From contig CM043966.1 in assembly GCA_014529385.2 (NCBI GenBank), positions 92,575,087 through 92,639,086 of the forward strand: a DNA stretch of 64,000 nucleotides, given 5' to 3'. Source of the DNA: Adiantum capillus-veneris. Its lineage: Eukaryota; Streptophyta; Polypodiopsida; Polypodiales; Pteridaceae. The first letter of the stretch is position 1. Each line of letters starts with the position of its first letter. Position numbers and translations under genes: made by a program. Shown one piece after another: positions 42,401-54,311 of the stretch. Below the pieces are notes generated by a model. It saw only the letters and a list, made by a program, of their open reading frames with translations. It ran no database searches and was not told where the DNA came from.

Positions 42401-43440
42401 TCTTGGTAGAAAATCATGTTTAAAACACATTCTAGTTTACGAAAGTAACTAGTTTACAATAGCTTAGGCTCAAAGAAACTCATAATATTAGAAGGCTATC
42501 CCTCTTTTCTTATTCAGCTCAAGTGGTACCACATAAGCCACCAAAATCATCTTTAAAAAAAACAGTTTTTAAACCGGCATGGGACCTAAAACATTAAGCA
42601 GGTGGTATTATCAAGCAAGCAGGCATTGGTTAAGCATCATTAATAACCACTACACACGGCCATATTATGAATGCTTCAATCATATTGTTAAGAATTGATT
42701 TATGACCACCACTACACATCACAAACAGAGAATCAACAATTTAATGAAAGGGCACCTGAGAAGGAGTTGGTTGCTCCATGATTTTCATAGTGAACAATAC
42801 ATAGATCAGGCAAGAGTGCTTCCACGGCCCTCACTCACTTTATCAAGAACCAGACAAACCAAACGTAAATGCAAGGCGGAGTCAGGTAGGTGAAAACCCC
42901 TCACCTTGAAATAGTCAAGGAGTCTCCAATGTTGTAGCAGCTCCCATCCTTAGCCACAACTTCTAAATCTTGACCATATCTTGGCGTGCAGAGTCGGGTA
43001 TGTAGCAAGGTAGCCAGTCAGTACGATATGTAGCAAGGCAGCCAGTCAATACTAGGGGCAGGGAGAGGGGAAGAGAGTATTTAGAAGGGGGAGAATATGC
43101 CAACAGAGGTGATGCAATCGAAGCACACAAGAGAGAGGTGCAGCTGATAAGGAGCATGAAGAGAAGAGAGAATCATAAAGGTGGGGTGCAGTAAAAATTG
43201 TATCCCTAATTTTATAATGGTAGGTGATGAGGGTGTTCCCACCACTTTCACAAGGAATGCCACCAAAAACCTTGGTGATTTCATTTAGTGTTAAAATTTC
43301 GTTTCTAAGCAATCCCCTTTTGGGAGTCAAAGATAGGCAAATGATCAAGTTTAAGTTTTTAGTGTGTGATAGGGGATAATGTCACAAGTGAGACCCAAAG
43401 TTCCCCCGAGGGTCCAGGAGCAAACTAGAAAGACTACCAA
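39480..43440. other. No supported gene; AT-rich DNA
   Basis: Nothing convincing in six frames. A 28-bp tandem duplication (TATGTAGCAAGG(T/C)AGCCAGT...) lies at 42,999-43,054. An A-rich stretch (AAAATAAAAAATAAAAA at 42,094-42,110) follows a GC-richer block at 41,820-42,060 and could be a retroposon 3' end, but I cannot place it. Confidence 0.6.
42999..43054. repeat. 28-bp tandem duplication
   Basis: 42,999-43,026 and 43,027-43,054 differ at a few positions. Confidence 0.85.
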
Positions 43441-44027
43441 CTATAGACTGTTTAGGTCTACTAGGAAAAGCTCACAGCGCCTTTAAAAATAATTTTTAAA
43501 ATAAAAATTGCAATAGAATTATAAAGGGAAATTATTGACGTGTGTGTGTGTGTGTGTGGTGTTGATGTCCCACGCAAGGGTGTAACAAAATTTGGACTTG
43601 TGAACCTCTCCTCTTTGTGTGTAGCTTGTGCTTGAGGTGGCCAGAGAGTGACCATGGATGTACTGAGCATCTAGCTTTTCAATGCCTCTAATGCCCTTTC
43701 ATTTTGGCTTTATTGGAGACCTATGTTGGCAAAAAAAAAGTACTTTAGTGTATTTTTAATTGACTATAATTGTAAATTACGTGCTACATCCCATGCTTGC
43801 CTTGAACAAAATCAATAAATTTTGCAAGTTTTAGCATAAGTACCAAAAAAATTCATATTGTAACCTTAAAATTAGAATATTTTTATTTGTGCATGTATTT
43901 GTTAAATTAATTCAATAGGGGAAATAGACTAAGTAGATGAAGCATTTCAACGAATTGACTCCCTTTTCTTTGAAACTATATATAATTGCTTTTGGAGGGC
44001 TTTCAGGTTGTTGGCTAAACTCTCCCT

Positions 44028-44124
<97 letters not shown>

Positions 44125-44565
44125 TGCGTGCGTGCGTGCGCGCGTGCGTGCGTAATAGATTTTTGATAGGTTCACCTCTCTTCTTTGTGCATAGCTTGTT
44201 CTCATGGTGGCAAGAGAGTGACTATGGATGTACAAAGCATCCATGTTTTTAGTGCCTCTCATGCCCTTTCATTTTGGCTCTATTGGAGTCTTGTCTTTGC
44301 AAAAAAATAAAAGGTTTAGTGTATTTTAACCAACTAAAACGGTAAAACACAAGCTACATTCCAAGCTTGCCTTGGACAAAGTCGATTAAATTTTGCAAGT
44401 TTTGGTGTAAATACTGACAAAGATTTTTATTTGTGCCCTTATTTATTAAATTATTTCAATTAGGAAAGATAGTGTAAGTACATGAAACATTTCTTATGGT
44501 ATAATTGACTCTGTTTTTCTTGAAATAATATGTCATTGCTTTTGGTTGGCTGCTAGGTTGTTGGG

Positions 44566-44613
<48 letters not shown>

Positions 44614-44900
44614 GTCGGTGCCCCATGTGAGGATGTAGCAAAATTTTTGCAGGTGCATCCCTCCTCTCGTCACATAATGTCATTGGGGTGGTGAGAGAGT
44701 GACAGTGGATGTACTGAGCTTCCAACTCTTCTACATCCATCATGCTCTTTCATTTTGGGCTATTTGAGGCCCATGTTCACAAAAAATGGAGGTTATTCTA
44801 TTTGTAATTGGATAAATCTACAAAATACAAGCTAGATTCCAAGCTTGCCTTGAAGAAAACCCGCAAAATTTTGAAAGTGTAAATTCTTACAATTCTTCAA
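43441..44900. repeat. Tandem array of three diverged units of about 480-570 bp, each with a microsatellite core
   Basis: Shared blocks in each unit: microsatellite, then a GTGAACCTCTCCTCTTTGTG-like block, GAGAGTGAC(C/T)ATGGATGTAC, CATTTTGG(C/G)(T/C) at about 43,700, 44,270 and 44,751, then AAGCTTGCCTTG(G/A)A and ATTTTGCAAGTTTT. The core differs per unit: (GT)n at 43,540-43,558, (CT)n(GT)n(GC/GT)n at 44,030-44,154, (CT)n at 44,571-44,611. A fourth diverged unit is at about 49,270-49,590. Confidence 0.82.
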
Positions 44901-45260
44901 ATTTTGACCTAAAAACTAGACTGTCTTTGAGTAGTGTAACCAGAGGAAGGGACCCTATGGAGAACATTAGAGGGGCAAGTGGAAATCCCTGTTTTATTGA
45001 TCTTTTAACTTCAAAAGCACCCACAATTCTCTCATTGAAGAGAAGCTCCAACTGGCTAATAGCACCACTGAGGGTGCTGACCAGGCAGCACATCCGTGGC
45101 CCAAAGCCTAATGACTTCATGACACATTCAATGAAATACCATGATAGTACCCCTTCCCTCAAAATGCCAAACTCTCTCACTACTCCAAATAAATTTTTTA
45201 CCTCTTTTTTAACCCATAAAACGTCTACTAGACATAATAGAGGAAAAGCTTGAAATTTTA
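44887..45260 (-). pseudogene. L1-type LINE reverse transcriptase fragment
   Basis: Minus frame reads MKSLGFGPRMCCLVSTL, then SQLELLFNERIVGAFEVKRS, then IKQGFPLAPLMFSIGSLPL, the plant L1 RT block (FGP.W...; RSVRQGCPLAP; LF...PL). The YxDD box is not included. It is unrelated in sequence to the LINE at 27.7 kb. Confidence 0.75.
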
Positions 45261-46539
45261 CTAGAGGGAGAGGGAAGAATTCCCCTAGTCAACATCTCCT
45301 TGATATGTAGCTTATTTTGATGCAGCGGGTACTTTTTGGAACTTGTGGAAGAAAGACAATTTCCAAAATGGCACATGGGAAAGATATGATTTATGTACAT
45401 TGCCTCTACCACAATGAACTTTTGGATTGGTTTGCCTAAGTCTATTTTTTGTGAATGTTTTGACACTCTTTTTGGTCACCACAATATGCTAAACAATGTC
45501 ATGATTGGTTGGACTTATCATCACCCCATCATAAACCTCATCTACGATACAGACTTTTTATGAAAATGATACAATGCCTGAATGTTTTTGTGCACAATTT
45601 GATATATTTTGTAAAGACTTTGACAATCTAGGTAAAGATGTTTGCACTTGTGACCTTAGGATTATAGACAATCCCAAAATTTGAAAAATCATTTTGAAGG
45701 GTTTGAATCATATCCCATTTTTTTCCTAAAAACCCTTATCTTGCCCTTCAAGCCTTACTTGGATGTCTGAATGACTTAGTCAATGCTCTCCGGCTGGAGA
45801 AGATAGTCTGCTAGCAGAACTTGACCAATATGGTTATAGAGTGCTTTTTAACAAAACATTTCTCTTTTGTCACTTACATGTTTATCCACGCTTAACTCTT
45901 GAGTTACCCCAAATATTTATAAATGATTTCATGGAAACTAGTATGAGACCCACATGTTGCTGCGGCCAAGAAAAAGAAAGTCCCAATTTTGGTAACCCTC
46001 CTTGGGCCCCATCCCCCTTCAAGGTGAAAACATATGCAAACATTCTCTATGCATCCACAAGGTAGTGCCAATTATATCTTGAATGCTTCATTATCACTGT
46101 TGAAGTATAACAGTAATTGCTAATTTTTAAGCCATTACATTGTCTCATGGATCTTTATGTTGTTAAATGTTGTTTGCTAGCAATATGGACATGAGATATA
46201 GCTTGGAGCTCCTAGGATGAAAATTATTTTAGGGTGTATAGATAGTCTGTATAGACATGGTAAACTTGGTGTTTAAGCTATGAATATTTGTAGTTTTTCA
46301 TAGCGTGTGCTATTCCAAACACATATGAATGATTCTTCAAAACACAAACAAAGGTGAATGCATTTGGATGTTGCATATCTTTTTGCATTTTCTTATGATA
46401 AAGCTTCCTCATCTTGCCCTTGTAATGGGCATATCTTGCAGTCAATGTAGTTCAATAGATGCTAGATCATACTCAAACTATAAGTCAAATCCTTATTGTA
46501 CTTTCAAAAGTATGCCACACTTTTAAAACAGTCTTCCCA
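45261..46539. other. No supported gene
   Basis: Short frames only. The part below 45,470 may extend the L1 remnant upstream (SSRRFMG in one minus frame). Confidence 0.5.
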
Positions 46540-47770
46540 ATACCACCTTTCACCTCCTATGAAAGCATCCCAAACCTTCCTCATCATCGTTCATAGTTGA
46601 TTGAATATTAAGAGAAGCCCTTGATTTGCCTTCCCAAAAAATAGCCAAGAGCTTCCTCACGTTTTTGCATTGTTTCCCTCATTAGGCATAAGCACAGTCC
46701 AAGAGCATATAGTGCAACAAACAATGCAATCCTAGAGGCAACATTTGGATTGAGATCTAGAAAGAAACCCTTCCTTTCCTCCTTTGAAAGTATCCCAAAG
46801 CTAATTGAGAAGCCCTAGCTTTGCCTCCCCTTGAAAGAGCCCATAGCTTCCTCGCTGTTCTCTCGTTTTTCCCTTGCTTGGAATAAGGGCAACCCAAGAT
46901 CATATATTGCAACAAACAATGCCACCCAAGAGACAACGTTTTGCAATAAGATCTCATCAATGGATTTCAAAAGATCACCACAATTGGCATACATGTTGGC
47001 CAAAGCATTGTCAAAACATGCCCCACTTACCATCACATTATAAATTTATCTCTCATGTCAACTTCTGGTAGAGTGGAAAATTCCATTAAGTTGCAATATT
47101 ACAAAGAAGCCCTTTCTTCAACTCGTCTAAAAGCATCCCAAAGCTTCCTCATCATTCATAGGTTATCATCTAGAGAGAAGCCTTGGCATTGTCTCCTGTA
47201 GAAAAGCCCAATGTTTTCTCACATTTCCCTCAAGTTTCCCTCACTGAGCATAAGGGCACTCCAAGAGTATATGCTACAACATCAATCCTGTCCAAGCAAC
47301 ATTTCAAAATGGGAGTGCGGTGTCAAAATCTTGTGCTTTCAACATTACAAAAAACTTGAAAAACAAATCTCTACCAATCATGATGATGCTACTTTCCCAT
47401 AGCCCTTGACTACTCATCTCATCATTAATGTGCTCACCCATTTTATCTTCTTGCATTATATCGTGTGCCTTCAAAATGCAAGTGTAGGTGACTGCATTAA
47501 GAGAGGGGCCCTAACTACATATTCGATTAAAATAACCCAGAGTTTCTTGGCCTGCCCATGTTGGTGGACCATGGAATAAAAGTAGTCCAAGCGCTGACAT
47601 CCCAGACATGACACTCCGCACAAACATGCAATTGCATTTGGAGAGAGTCTATCCCTATGCATCAGATAACAATGACCTACAACTTGTTTCATGTGTTCCA
47701 CACCTGACATAAATCTCAACCAAAGCAATGTCAAGGTCAATCAAGATTGTCCTTGAGAACTCGTTGCGCT
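46540..47770 (-). pseudogene. PPR-type (pentatricopeptide repeat) pseudogene
   Basis: The minus strand has several decayed PPR units. The clearest is at 47,036-46,880: DNALANMYANCGDLLKSIDE, ILLQNVVSWVALFVAIYDLG. Others are at about 47,560-47,460 (AKKALGYF-like block, then PSLNAVTYTCILKA in a neighbouring frame) and at about 47,300-46,690 (recurring CAACAAACAATGCC-type blocks on the plus strand). Spacing is irregular and frames change repeatedly. Intact relatives bind organellar RNA and act in its editing or processing. This copy encodes nothing usable. Confidence 0.7.
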
Positions 47771-48669
47771 TCAAGAGTACACCATACTTGGAAGACACGA
47801 CAACCAAAGCTCTGCCAAGCAAGATGTTCTTTTCTAGCTGCCTATATAGATTAGACTTTGTCCTATGTTTTACTCATCAAGCCTATAGTAATACCTTGTG
47901 TGTACATGTTTGCATGCCCATGTATGCATATGAAACTTGTGAATTGATATAAAGTTATGATTGACGCTTGAAGTGCTTGCTTTTTTCATGAAAAAAGAGT
48001 CAAAAATGTGACTTTAGATCTTGTGTGAGCGCAAGGTGCAATTCGGGGACAATAACAACTTCAAGTTGTAAAACAACATTAAACACAACATTCAAAGCAG
48101 AAAATCATTGACAGTACATGAACCACACTAAAAGATGAGAAAGGGATAGCGTTCATGAAAAAGTTCAGGAAACTTGAATAAAAAAATCTAGCAATTGCTT
48201 CATATTGGTAAGGGTAACAAAAAAATATATATGTGAAAGGACCATCATACAAAATTGTATATCTTCTGTATATCTATAAAAGTTCGTTGTGGCCTTGCTA
48301 AACATGTAAAGGAAAACCAATTCTTCAAGTGATAAACCTTATATAAGTCATCATTGTGGCCTTGATAAACATGTAAAAGAAAACCAATTCTTCAAGTGCT
48401 AAACCTCATATAGTTGACATGTAAAAACTCAACACAACATAGAAATGGAGTATTGTTCTCCAATGTGATTATAAGCATATGCAAGGAAACTCTTATCTAT
48501 TTGCATGAAGAAAACAAAAACTCCGCATGTGATGACATGCTATATACAATATATTAGAAGGTTACAAAATAAAACATGCAGATACTATCTTGCATCAACA
48601 AATTTATCGATTGCACATAACTTTATCAAAAATGGCAACATATGCTCTCACTCTTTTGCTAGATGAGAA

Positions 48670-48750
<81 letters not shown>

Positions 48751-49159
48751 AGAAGCATACCTTGTTAGCCATATGGAAGATAGCTTGAAATGCAGTCTCT
48801 AGACTCATAACTCATAATGATCATCAACATCAGGGCTTGACAAGATTCCTTTGAAGGAAAGGAGCGGAGTAGAGCACTCGAGCATCCTCACAAAACCTAC
48901 TCAACACAAACACACACACACACACACACACACACAGGGGTAGAGTGGGGGCAATTGTGCATGGAGATTTAAGAGAGAAGAAGAGAAGTATTGGCCTCAT
49001 AAATACATCATATATGTGGGCTGTCGTTTCTAGCTAAACGTTGATCGGGAGATTGTGCCATTTTTGTGTTGGACAGGCAACGCAATTGCGACCAGCTACA
49101 CACACTCAATGCCACCTTGAAATGCTACAGGCTTCTCCCAACATGTGATGTGTGGAGGT

Positions 49160-49233
<74 letters not shown>

Positions 49234-49375
49234 TAGATAGGTTGTGCATGCACGTTCAAGAGTGAAGTGAATGGACGATGCGTGGGAGCCTCCATCGCTT
49301 GAAAATTTCTCAAGCTCAATAAATAATAGTATAGATAGATTTATTTTAAAATTATTTCGATCAATAATTTTTTTT

Positions 49376-49458
<83 letters not shown>

Positions 49459-49861
49459 TTTGGGGTTATTTGAGACCAACGTTCGACTAAAATTGGAGTT
49501 TAGTGTATTAATTGAAAAATCCTAGCTAGATTCGAAATTTACGTTGAAGTAAACTGATAAATTTGTGCTAGTATACATACGAACAACTTCTTAAATTCTA
49601 AAATTTTATGGCTATTGGCTTTCCAAAAACAAAGTTGAGCCACCCTTCAATTGAACAAAAGTAAAGTTGAAAAAGTACAGTCAAACTTTTTTTCTTTTTA
49701 ACTTTAAAATCTTAAAAATTGAAGATTGAAAAGGTTCACAAGTACCAAGATTCCAAGCTTTTGAAAAATGAGACATTTTGTAAGGTTTTATTTGAAGTGA
49801 AGCAGTGAATGACACATAGATGGTTTCTCCTTCTTTGAAAATTTTAAGCTGCATTATATAT
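47771..49861. repeat. Gene-free interval with tandem and simple repeats
   Basis: Two roughly 67-bp direct repeats at 48,287-48,421 (GTGGCCTTG(C/A)TAAACATGTAAA, ACCAATTCTTCAAGTG). Microsatellites: (GT)n(GA)n at 48,674-48,741, (CA)n at 48,907-48,936, (CT)n(AC)n at 49,162-49,232 and 49,380-49,456. No gene seen. Confidence 0.75.
48287..48421. repeat. Tandem duplication, unit about 67 bp
   Basis: Two copies with few differences. Confidence 0.8.
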
Positions 49862-50225
49862 AATATAGATGGTTTATTGTAGGGCTTGATAAAGTTGTTA
49901 ACAACCCTACAATTATATGTAAACAATTGGACTGGAATGCAGCCCACATACGACTCACTGGAGATGAATTTTCTCTACTAAGGTAGTGGAAAATCCTCTT
50001 GACATCCTGCCAATGCTTAGACCCTGGGCTGTGCATAAATCTGTTGACCTCTGAAACTGAATATCTGGCCTCGTGTTGCATACATAAATGAGGCATCCAA
50101 TAGCAGTTGATAAAGAGTGACATCAGCAAGATCTCCAGCATTATGTAGACTCAACTTCAAACGTGTTTCCATGGGAGTGGCAATAGGTTTGCAATCCTCA
50201 AGTCCAAACGTACATAGCAATGTCT
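49862..50225 (-). pseudogene. Copia element: RT end and RNase H start, truncated
   Basis: Minus frames read CQKSYIETLLCTFGLEDCKP and ATPMET near 50,240-50,150, then VSEVNRFMHSPGSKHWQDVKRI near 50,060-49,995: the connection between Ty1/copia RT and RNase H. Similarity is lost below about 49,975, so RNase H and the 3' LTR are missing. Confidence 0.8.
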
Positions 50226-50960
50226 CTATGTAACTTTTCTGACACAAGGCAATACCACCATCACACTGCTTAAATACCCAAGTAATGATGTAACAGCCCC
50301 AAATCTTTCATTCTTGAAAGTAGCATTCAAATCAGCCTTAAATTCAGCAATATGTCTCTCATTTGGTCCAGTGATCAGCAAATCATCAACATAAAGAACC
50401 ACAATGACAAGTACATCATCCTCATGATTTACATGCAATGTGCTTTTTGTTGGACTGTTACGAAAGTCTCGTTTAACCAAATGAGTGTCAGCTTTCTCAT
50501 ACCAAGCACGAAGAGATTTCTTCAACCCATACAAAGCCTTCTTACATCTGCACACTTTGTCCTCTTGTCCCTTTATGACAAAACCGCAAGGCTGCTTTAC
50601 ATAAACTTCCTCAAATATGTCACCATTAAAGAAAGCAGTAACAATGTCTGATTGATGTACATCCCAACCAAAATGAGCTGCCAATGCACATAGAAAACGT
50701 ACAGTAGTCATACGATAAGTGGGAGCAAAAGTCTCTTCATAATCTATGCCTTTTTGCTATGCATAACCCTTTGCAACAAGTCGAGCCTTATGGCGATCAA
50801 TCTCACCATCCGGCTTGCGTTTCAACTTGTAAACCCACTTCGTACCAATGGCCTTTTTGCTAGGAGGAAAATCACATAAAGTCCATGTGTCATTTTCTAT
50901 AAGTGCGTCATATTCTGATTGCATGGCAGCCATCCAATTTTTTGAATTCTATGCTTCATC
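50226..50960 (-). pseudogene. Copia element: reverse transcriptase
   Basis: Minus strand: NWMAAMQSEYDALIENDTW near 50,940, GTKWVYKLKRKPDGEIDRHK near 50,860, DVHQSDIVTAFFNGD near 50,665, KALYGLKKSLRAWYEK near 50,550, and an intact Y-V-D-D box at 50,393-50,382. Stops near 50,757 and 50,950 and the lost frame after LLGY show it is dead. Confidence 0.87.
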
Positions 50961-52072
50961 AAAAGACAGAGGCTCCTCAACATCATGTAAGCTAGACACA
51001 GCCAAAGCATAACAATCTGATGCATAAGATGCATGGCGAGAGTCTGAACGAGTACGACTAGACAAAGGTGCATCCAATTTACTGTCACGCAAAGTGTGCA
51101 CCAGCCATTTTGGCATACCTCTAGCCTGCTCATTTTCAGCCCTTTCCTCATCAAGTACATCATGTACATCTACATCAGTAATAGGCTGATCTGCAACATT
51201 TTCAGAAACCCCCATAGGCTATACATTTGCCTCATTGGAACTTACATTCGTATTTCCACCACTGAAAAGAGGCCACAAAGTGTCATAAATGTCATGTGAT
51301 CTTACATTTTTGTCTCTAGTACATGACAGCAAGGGCTGAACAGAATCTTCCACAAACACTACATTTCTGTCTCTAGTACATGACAGCAAGGGCTGAACAG
51401 AATCTTCCACAAACACTACATCCTGTGAAACCAGAATATGCTTTGCTTGCGGATGATATAACCTGTAACCTTTTCTTTCAGCACTATAACCAACAAAAAT
51501 ACATTTGACAGCCTTATCATCCAATTTTTTGTGTTGTACTTGTGGCACCAAAGCATATGCCAAACAGCCAAAAACACGCATGTGATCAATAGAAGGCTTT
51601 CTATCATGCCATGCTCCATATGGAGTAATAGACTGCAAAGCTTTCTTAGGACACCTGTTAAGTACATAAGTGGCACACATGATGGCCTCAAGCCAAAAAG
51701 AATGCGGCAAAGCTTGACTTTTGACCATACATCATGCCATTTCCGTTTGTGATTTGTTTTTCCTCTTAGCAACACCATTTTGCTGAGGTGTATAAGGCAC
51801 TGTACATTGGTGTTTTATCCCACGACTAGCCAGAAATGCATTAAATTCATGAGACATATACTCCCCCCCTCGAGTCGAACAGAGGGTGCCCATAGTACAT
51901 TTCGAGACATTTTCAGCCATAGCCAGAAATTGTTTGAAGCACATAAAAACTTCGGACTTCGCTTTAAGAGGAAATACCCATGCATGCCTGGAGTAATCAT
52001 CAATGAAAGTCACGAAGTACAGGTAATTGCCCAAGGACGGAGTTTGCATGGGCCCACAAACATCACTTGCAC
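50961..52072 (-). pseudogene. Copia element: integrase core and C-terminal region
   Basis: DVCGPMQTPS with TFIDDYSRHAWVFPLK (about 52,060-51,970) carries the first Asp. The second block reads LCSTRGGEYM where DRGGE is expected, so that Asp is Thr. The third reads NGVAKRKN where ERKN is expected, so the catalytic Glu is Lys. The downstream LPHSFWLEAIMCATYVLNRCP block and the GYSAERKGYRLYHP linker are present. A 57-bp tandem duplication sits at 51,304-51,417. Confidence 0.87.
51304..51417 (-). repeat. 57-bp tandem duplication within copia pol
   Basis: 51,304-51,360 and 51,361-51,417 encode the same 19 residues twice (VVFVEDSVQPLLSCTRD plus RN or KN) without changing the frame. Confidence 0.9.
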
Positions 52073-52743
52073 AAGCTGCAACCTGCATGTGGGCCGAACT
52101 GAACCATCCTTTGGAAACTTAGAACGCTGCATCTTACCCAAAATACAGCCTTCACAAACATGTTTGACAGGTGCTTCAAGAGGTGGCAAAGAAGCAGCCA
52201 TATCAGATTTCTGCAAACGCAGCAAACTGGCAAAATTCAGATGACCAAAACGTGCATGCCAAAGTTTTGCATGTGAAATAGCCCTTGAATCAACAACAGC
52301 ATTTGCAAAAAAATTTCCACACTTGTCATACAAAGTGAGCTTATACAGCCCACGGCACAAGAGGCCAGATGCAACAATTTCATCACCAAAACTGAGATCA
52401 TGAACTGTACATCTGTCATCCACAAATTTAACTACAAGTCCAAGTCTAGCAAGTGCCGATACAAACAAGAGATTCTTCTTGATCCCAGGTACATAAAGTG
52501 CACAAACAAGTGTGAAGGAACTGCCATTTGCAGGAGTAAGCACAATCTTTCCAACTCCTTGAACCAGATAAGAGGCATTGTTGGCACAAGTGAGTGAATT
52601 CCCATGAGGGACAGACTCGAGAGAGGTAAACAATTCACGATGTGAGGTAATGTGCTTTGTAGCACCACTGTCGAAATACCACACATGTGAATCTGCAGCA
52701 ACAACTTACAAGCATGCATCATGGACCGCAGGATTGTAAGTGC
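52010..52743 (-). pseudogene. Copia element: protease and pre-integrase zinc module
   Basis: FDSGATKHIT (protease active site) near 52,675-52,650, VPGIKKNLLFVSAL near 52,490, LWHARFGHLNFASLLRL near 52,270 and CEGCILGKMQRSKFP near 52,150 (HHCC). A nonsense TAA lies at 52,708-52,706. The frame shifts near 52,065. The upstream side is cut at 52,743 by element C and continues in the same frame at 61,952. Confidence 0.88.
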
Positions 52744-53573
52744 TGATGGGGGCTTTTCACAAGCCAAGCTCCCATACCCCTCTTCTCTCATCCCCACCCC
52801 ATGAAAACCCCCTCTTAGGGAGGGAGTGATAAAAGGCATTGGAAAAAGTAAGAAAAAAATAAAGTATGATTATGTCAATATATAAGAAAGGTAAAATAGG
52901 CCACCTCATGCCTGCGGGGTAGCCCATCCCCACCTTGCCTCCTTTTTATTCACTGTTGCCCCGCCGGGTGTCCCTTTTCCTCTCCTCCACTCAAAAAGTC
53001 AACCCCCTCTCTCTTCCCCTTGTCCTTTCTCCTTTCTCTTTCCCCTCAAGCTACCCCACCTCTCACCAATAATGCATTATAACTCACCAATAATGCGCCC
53101 TAACTCACATGCAACTTACCATATCTTCCAAAATAGTATACGCCACCCCCTCTTTCTCTATCCTATCATATCCCATGACCCAAATATCCCCCTCTCTCTC
53201 TAAAGGGCACCATGTCTCTTGTCTTGTAGCTAAATAACCTCCCCCACACTCACACACACTCAGTTTCACTGAAAAAGGTGCCCACAGACCCATCCCCACC
53301 CGGTGGTTACCTGATTTTTCTTGTGTTCACACACATCTGCACACAGATTCACCTCTGAACACACTCCCCTCCCTCCCCTCTTGTAATTACTTTATTCTCC
53401 ATGTCACCTCTCACTTTTTTTCATCAACCCATCTCTCTCTCTTAGTCTCTCTCTCATGAGACTGCAGTTTTGGCACATATACACACAGCCAGACAAGTGG
53501 GTCCCATAGTCACATGGCCTATGTAGATAATGATTTCTTCATTTCTAAATTCTAGAATTTCTCCCCCCTCCTC

Positions 53574-53590
53574 CCCTATATAAAGAGGGG
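53574..53590 (+). promoter_or_regulatory. TATA box of LTR C (5' copy)
   Basis: CCCTATATAAAGAGGGG; identical in the 3' LTR at 61,233-61,249. Confidence 0.6.
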
Positions 53591-54171
53591 TCACCATCAC
53601 ACTAAAGACACACACCATCACCAAAGAGTACACTATGCAATGTGTGTGCCTAGTGCACACACACACACACCCACACCATCACCATCACCGCAATCACCAT
53701 GCTCGTCTTGAGCATGACCTCTACACCCTTGGGCTATGGAAGATGAAGGGAAACTAAATGAAGGATGATGGCCATAACCCTCGTGCGAGTCTTTGCCATC
53801 AACTCCCACCTATCCGCCATGTGCTCTACCACGCTCTCCCTTCTCATTCCCCTACCCTATGCTCCCCATTTCATCGCCTTATTCTCTAAATAAAGCTTGA
53901 GGTTTTGTGAGTATGTTTTCTTGCAATGTTTTTCCCATGTGAGGTGTGCGGAATCGCCACCTAGTCTTGTGTTTGGAGTGAGCTTGTGTATGTGTGAAGG
54001 GTGTGCGGATTCGCCATCCTTTTGTGGTGCCTAAGTACTAAGCCGCTATACCCCCTCCCTCACCCTCTCTCTCTCTCTCACTTGATCTCATTCCCTTTCT
54101 TCTTCATCATTACTCCCAAGCATCCATCTCTCTTGGATGAAAACTTTGTTATGGTGGTGTGTTGTTTGCGT

Positions 54172-54200
54172 CCTAGCCGCTGAAGCTAGGTGGTGCCCCC
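54172..54200 (+). promoter_or_regulatory. U5 hairpin plus primer-site-like 10-mer, element C
   Basis: Stem CCTAGC/GCTAGG with 7-base loop, then TGGTGCCCCC, the same 10 bases that begin the primer site core at 54,295-54,304. Confidence 0.55.
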
Positions 54201-54292
54201 TGTTTGCTTTACCATGACAGGCTCGAGGCGCGCCATTCGGTCCCCGGTGTTTTAGAGGCCGTCGGGGTTCGGGGTTCTCTTTGCTCCCGTCA

Positions 54293-54311
54293 TTTGGTGC
54301 CCCCACTGAGG
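54293..54311 (+). promoter_or_regulatory. Primer binding site of element C
   Basis: TTTGGTGCCCCCACTGAGG directly after the LTR CA; near-identical to that of element A. Confidence 0.78.

Larger units (their letters stand above)
52744..54292 (+). repeat. 5' LTR of element C
   Basis: TGATGGGGGC...CGTCA, 1549 bp. The only differences from the 3' LTR are 6 substitutions in the first 1534 bp, plus 6 in the last 15 bp. TATA box CTATATAAAG near 53,576. U5 hairpin CCTAGC/GCTAGG at 54,172-54,190 followed by TGGTGCCCCC. ORFs inside are duplicated with the LTR and not genes. Confidence 0.95.

Noticed and set aside
53105-53299. 64-codon minus ORF, present again at 60,764-60,958
   Set aside because: Conserved only because it lies in the two near-identical LTRs of element C; no independent evidence of coding.
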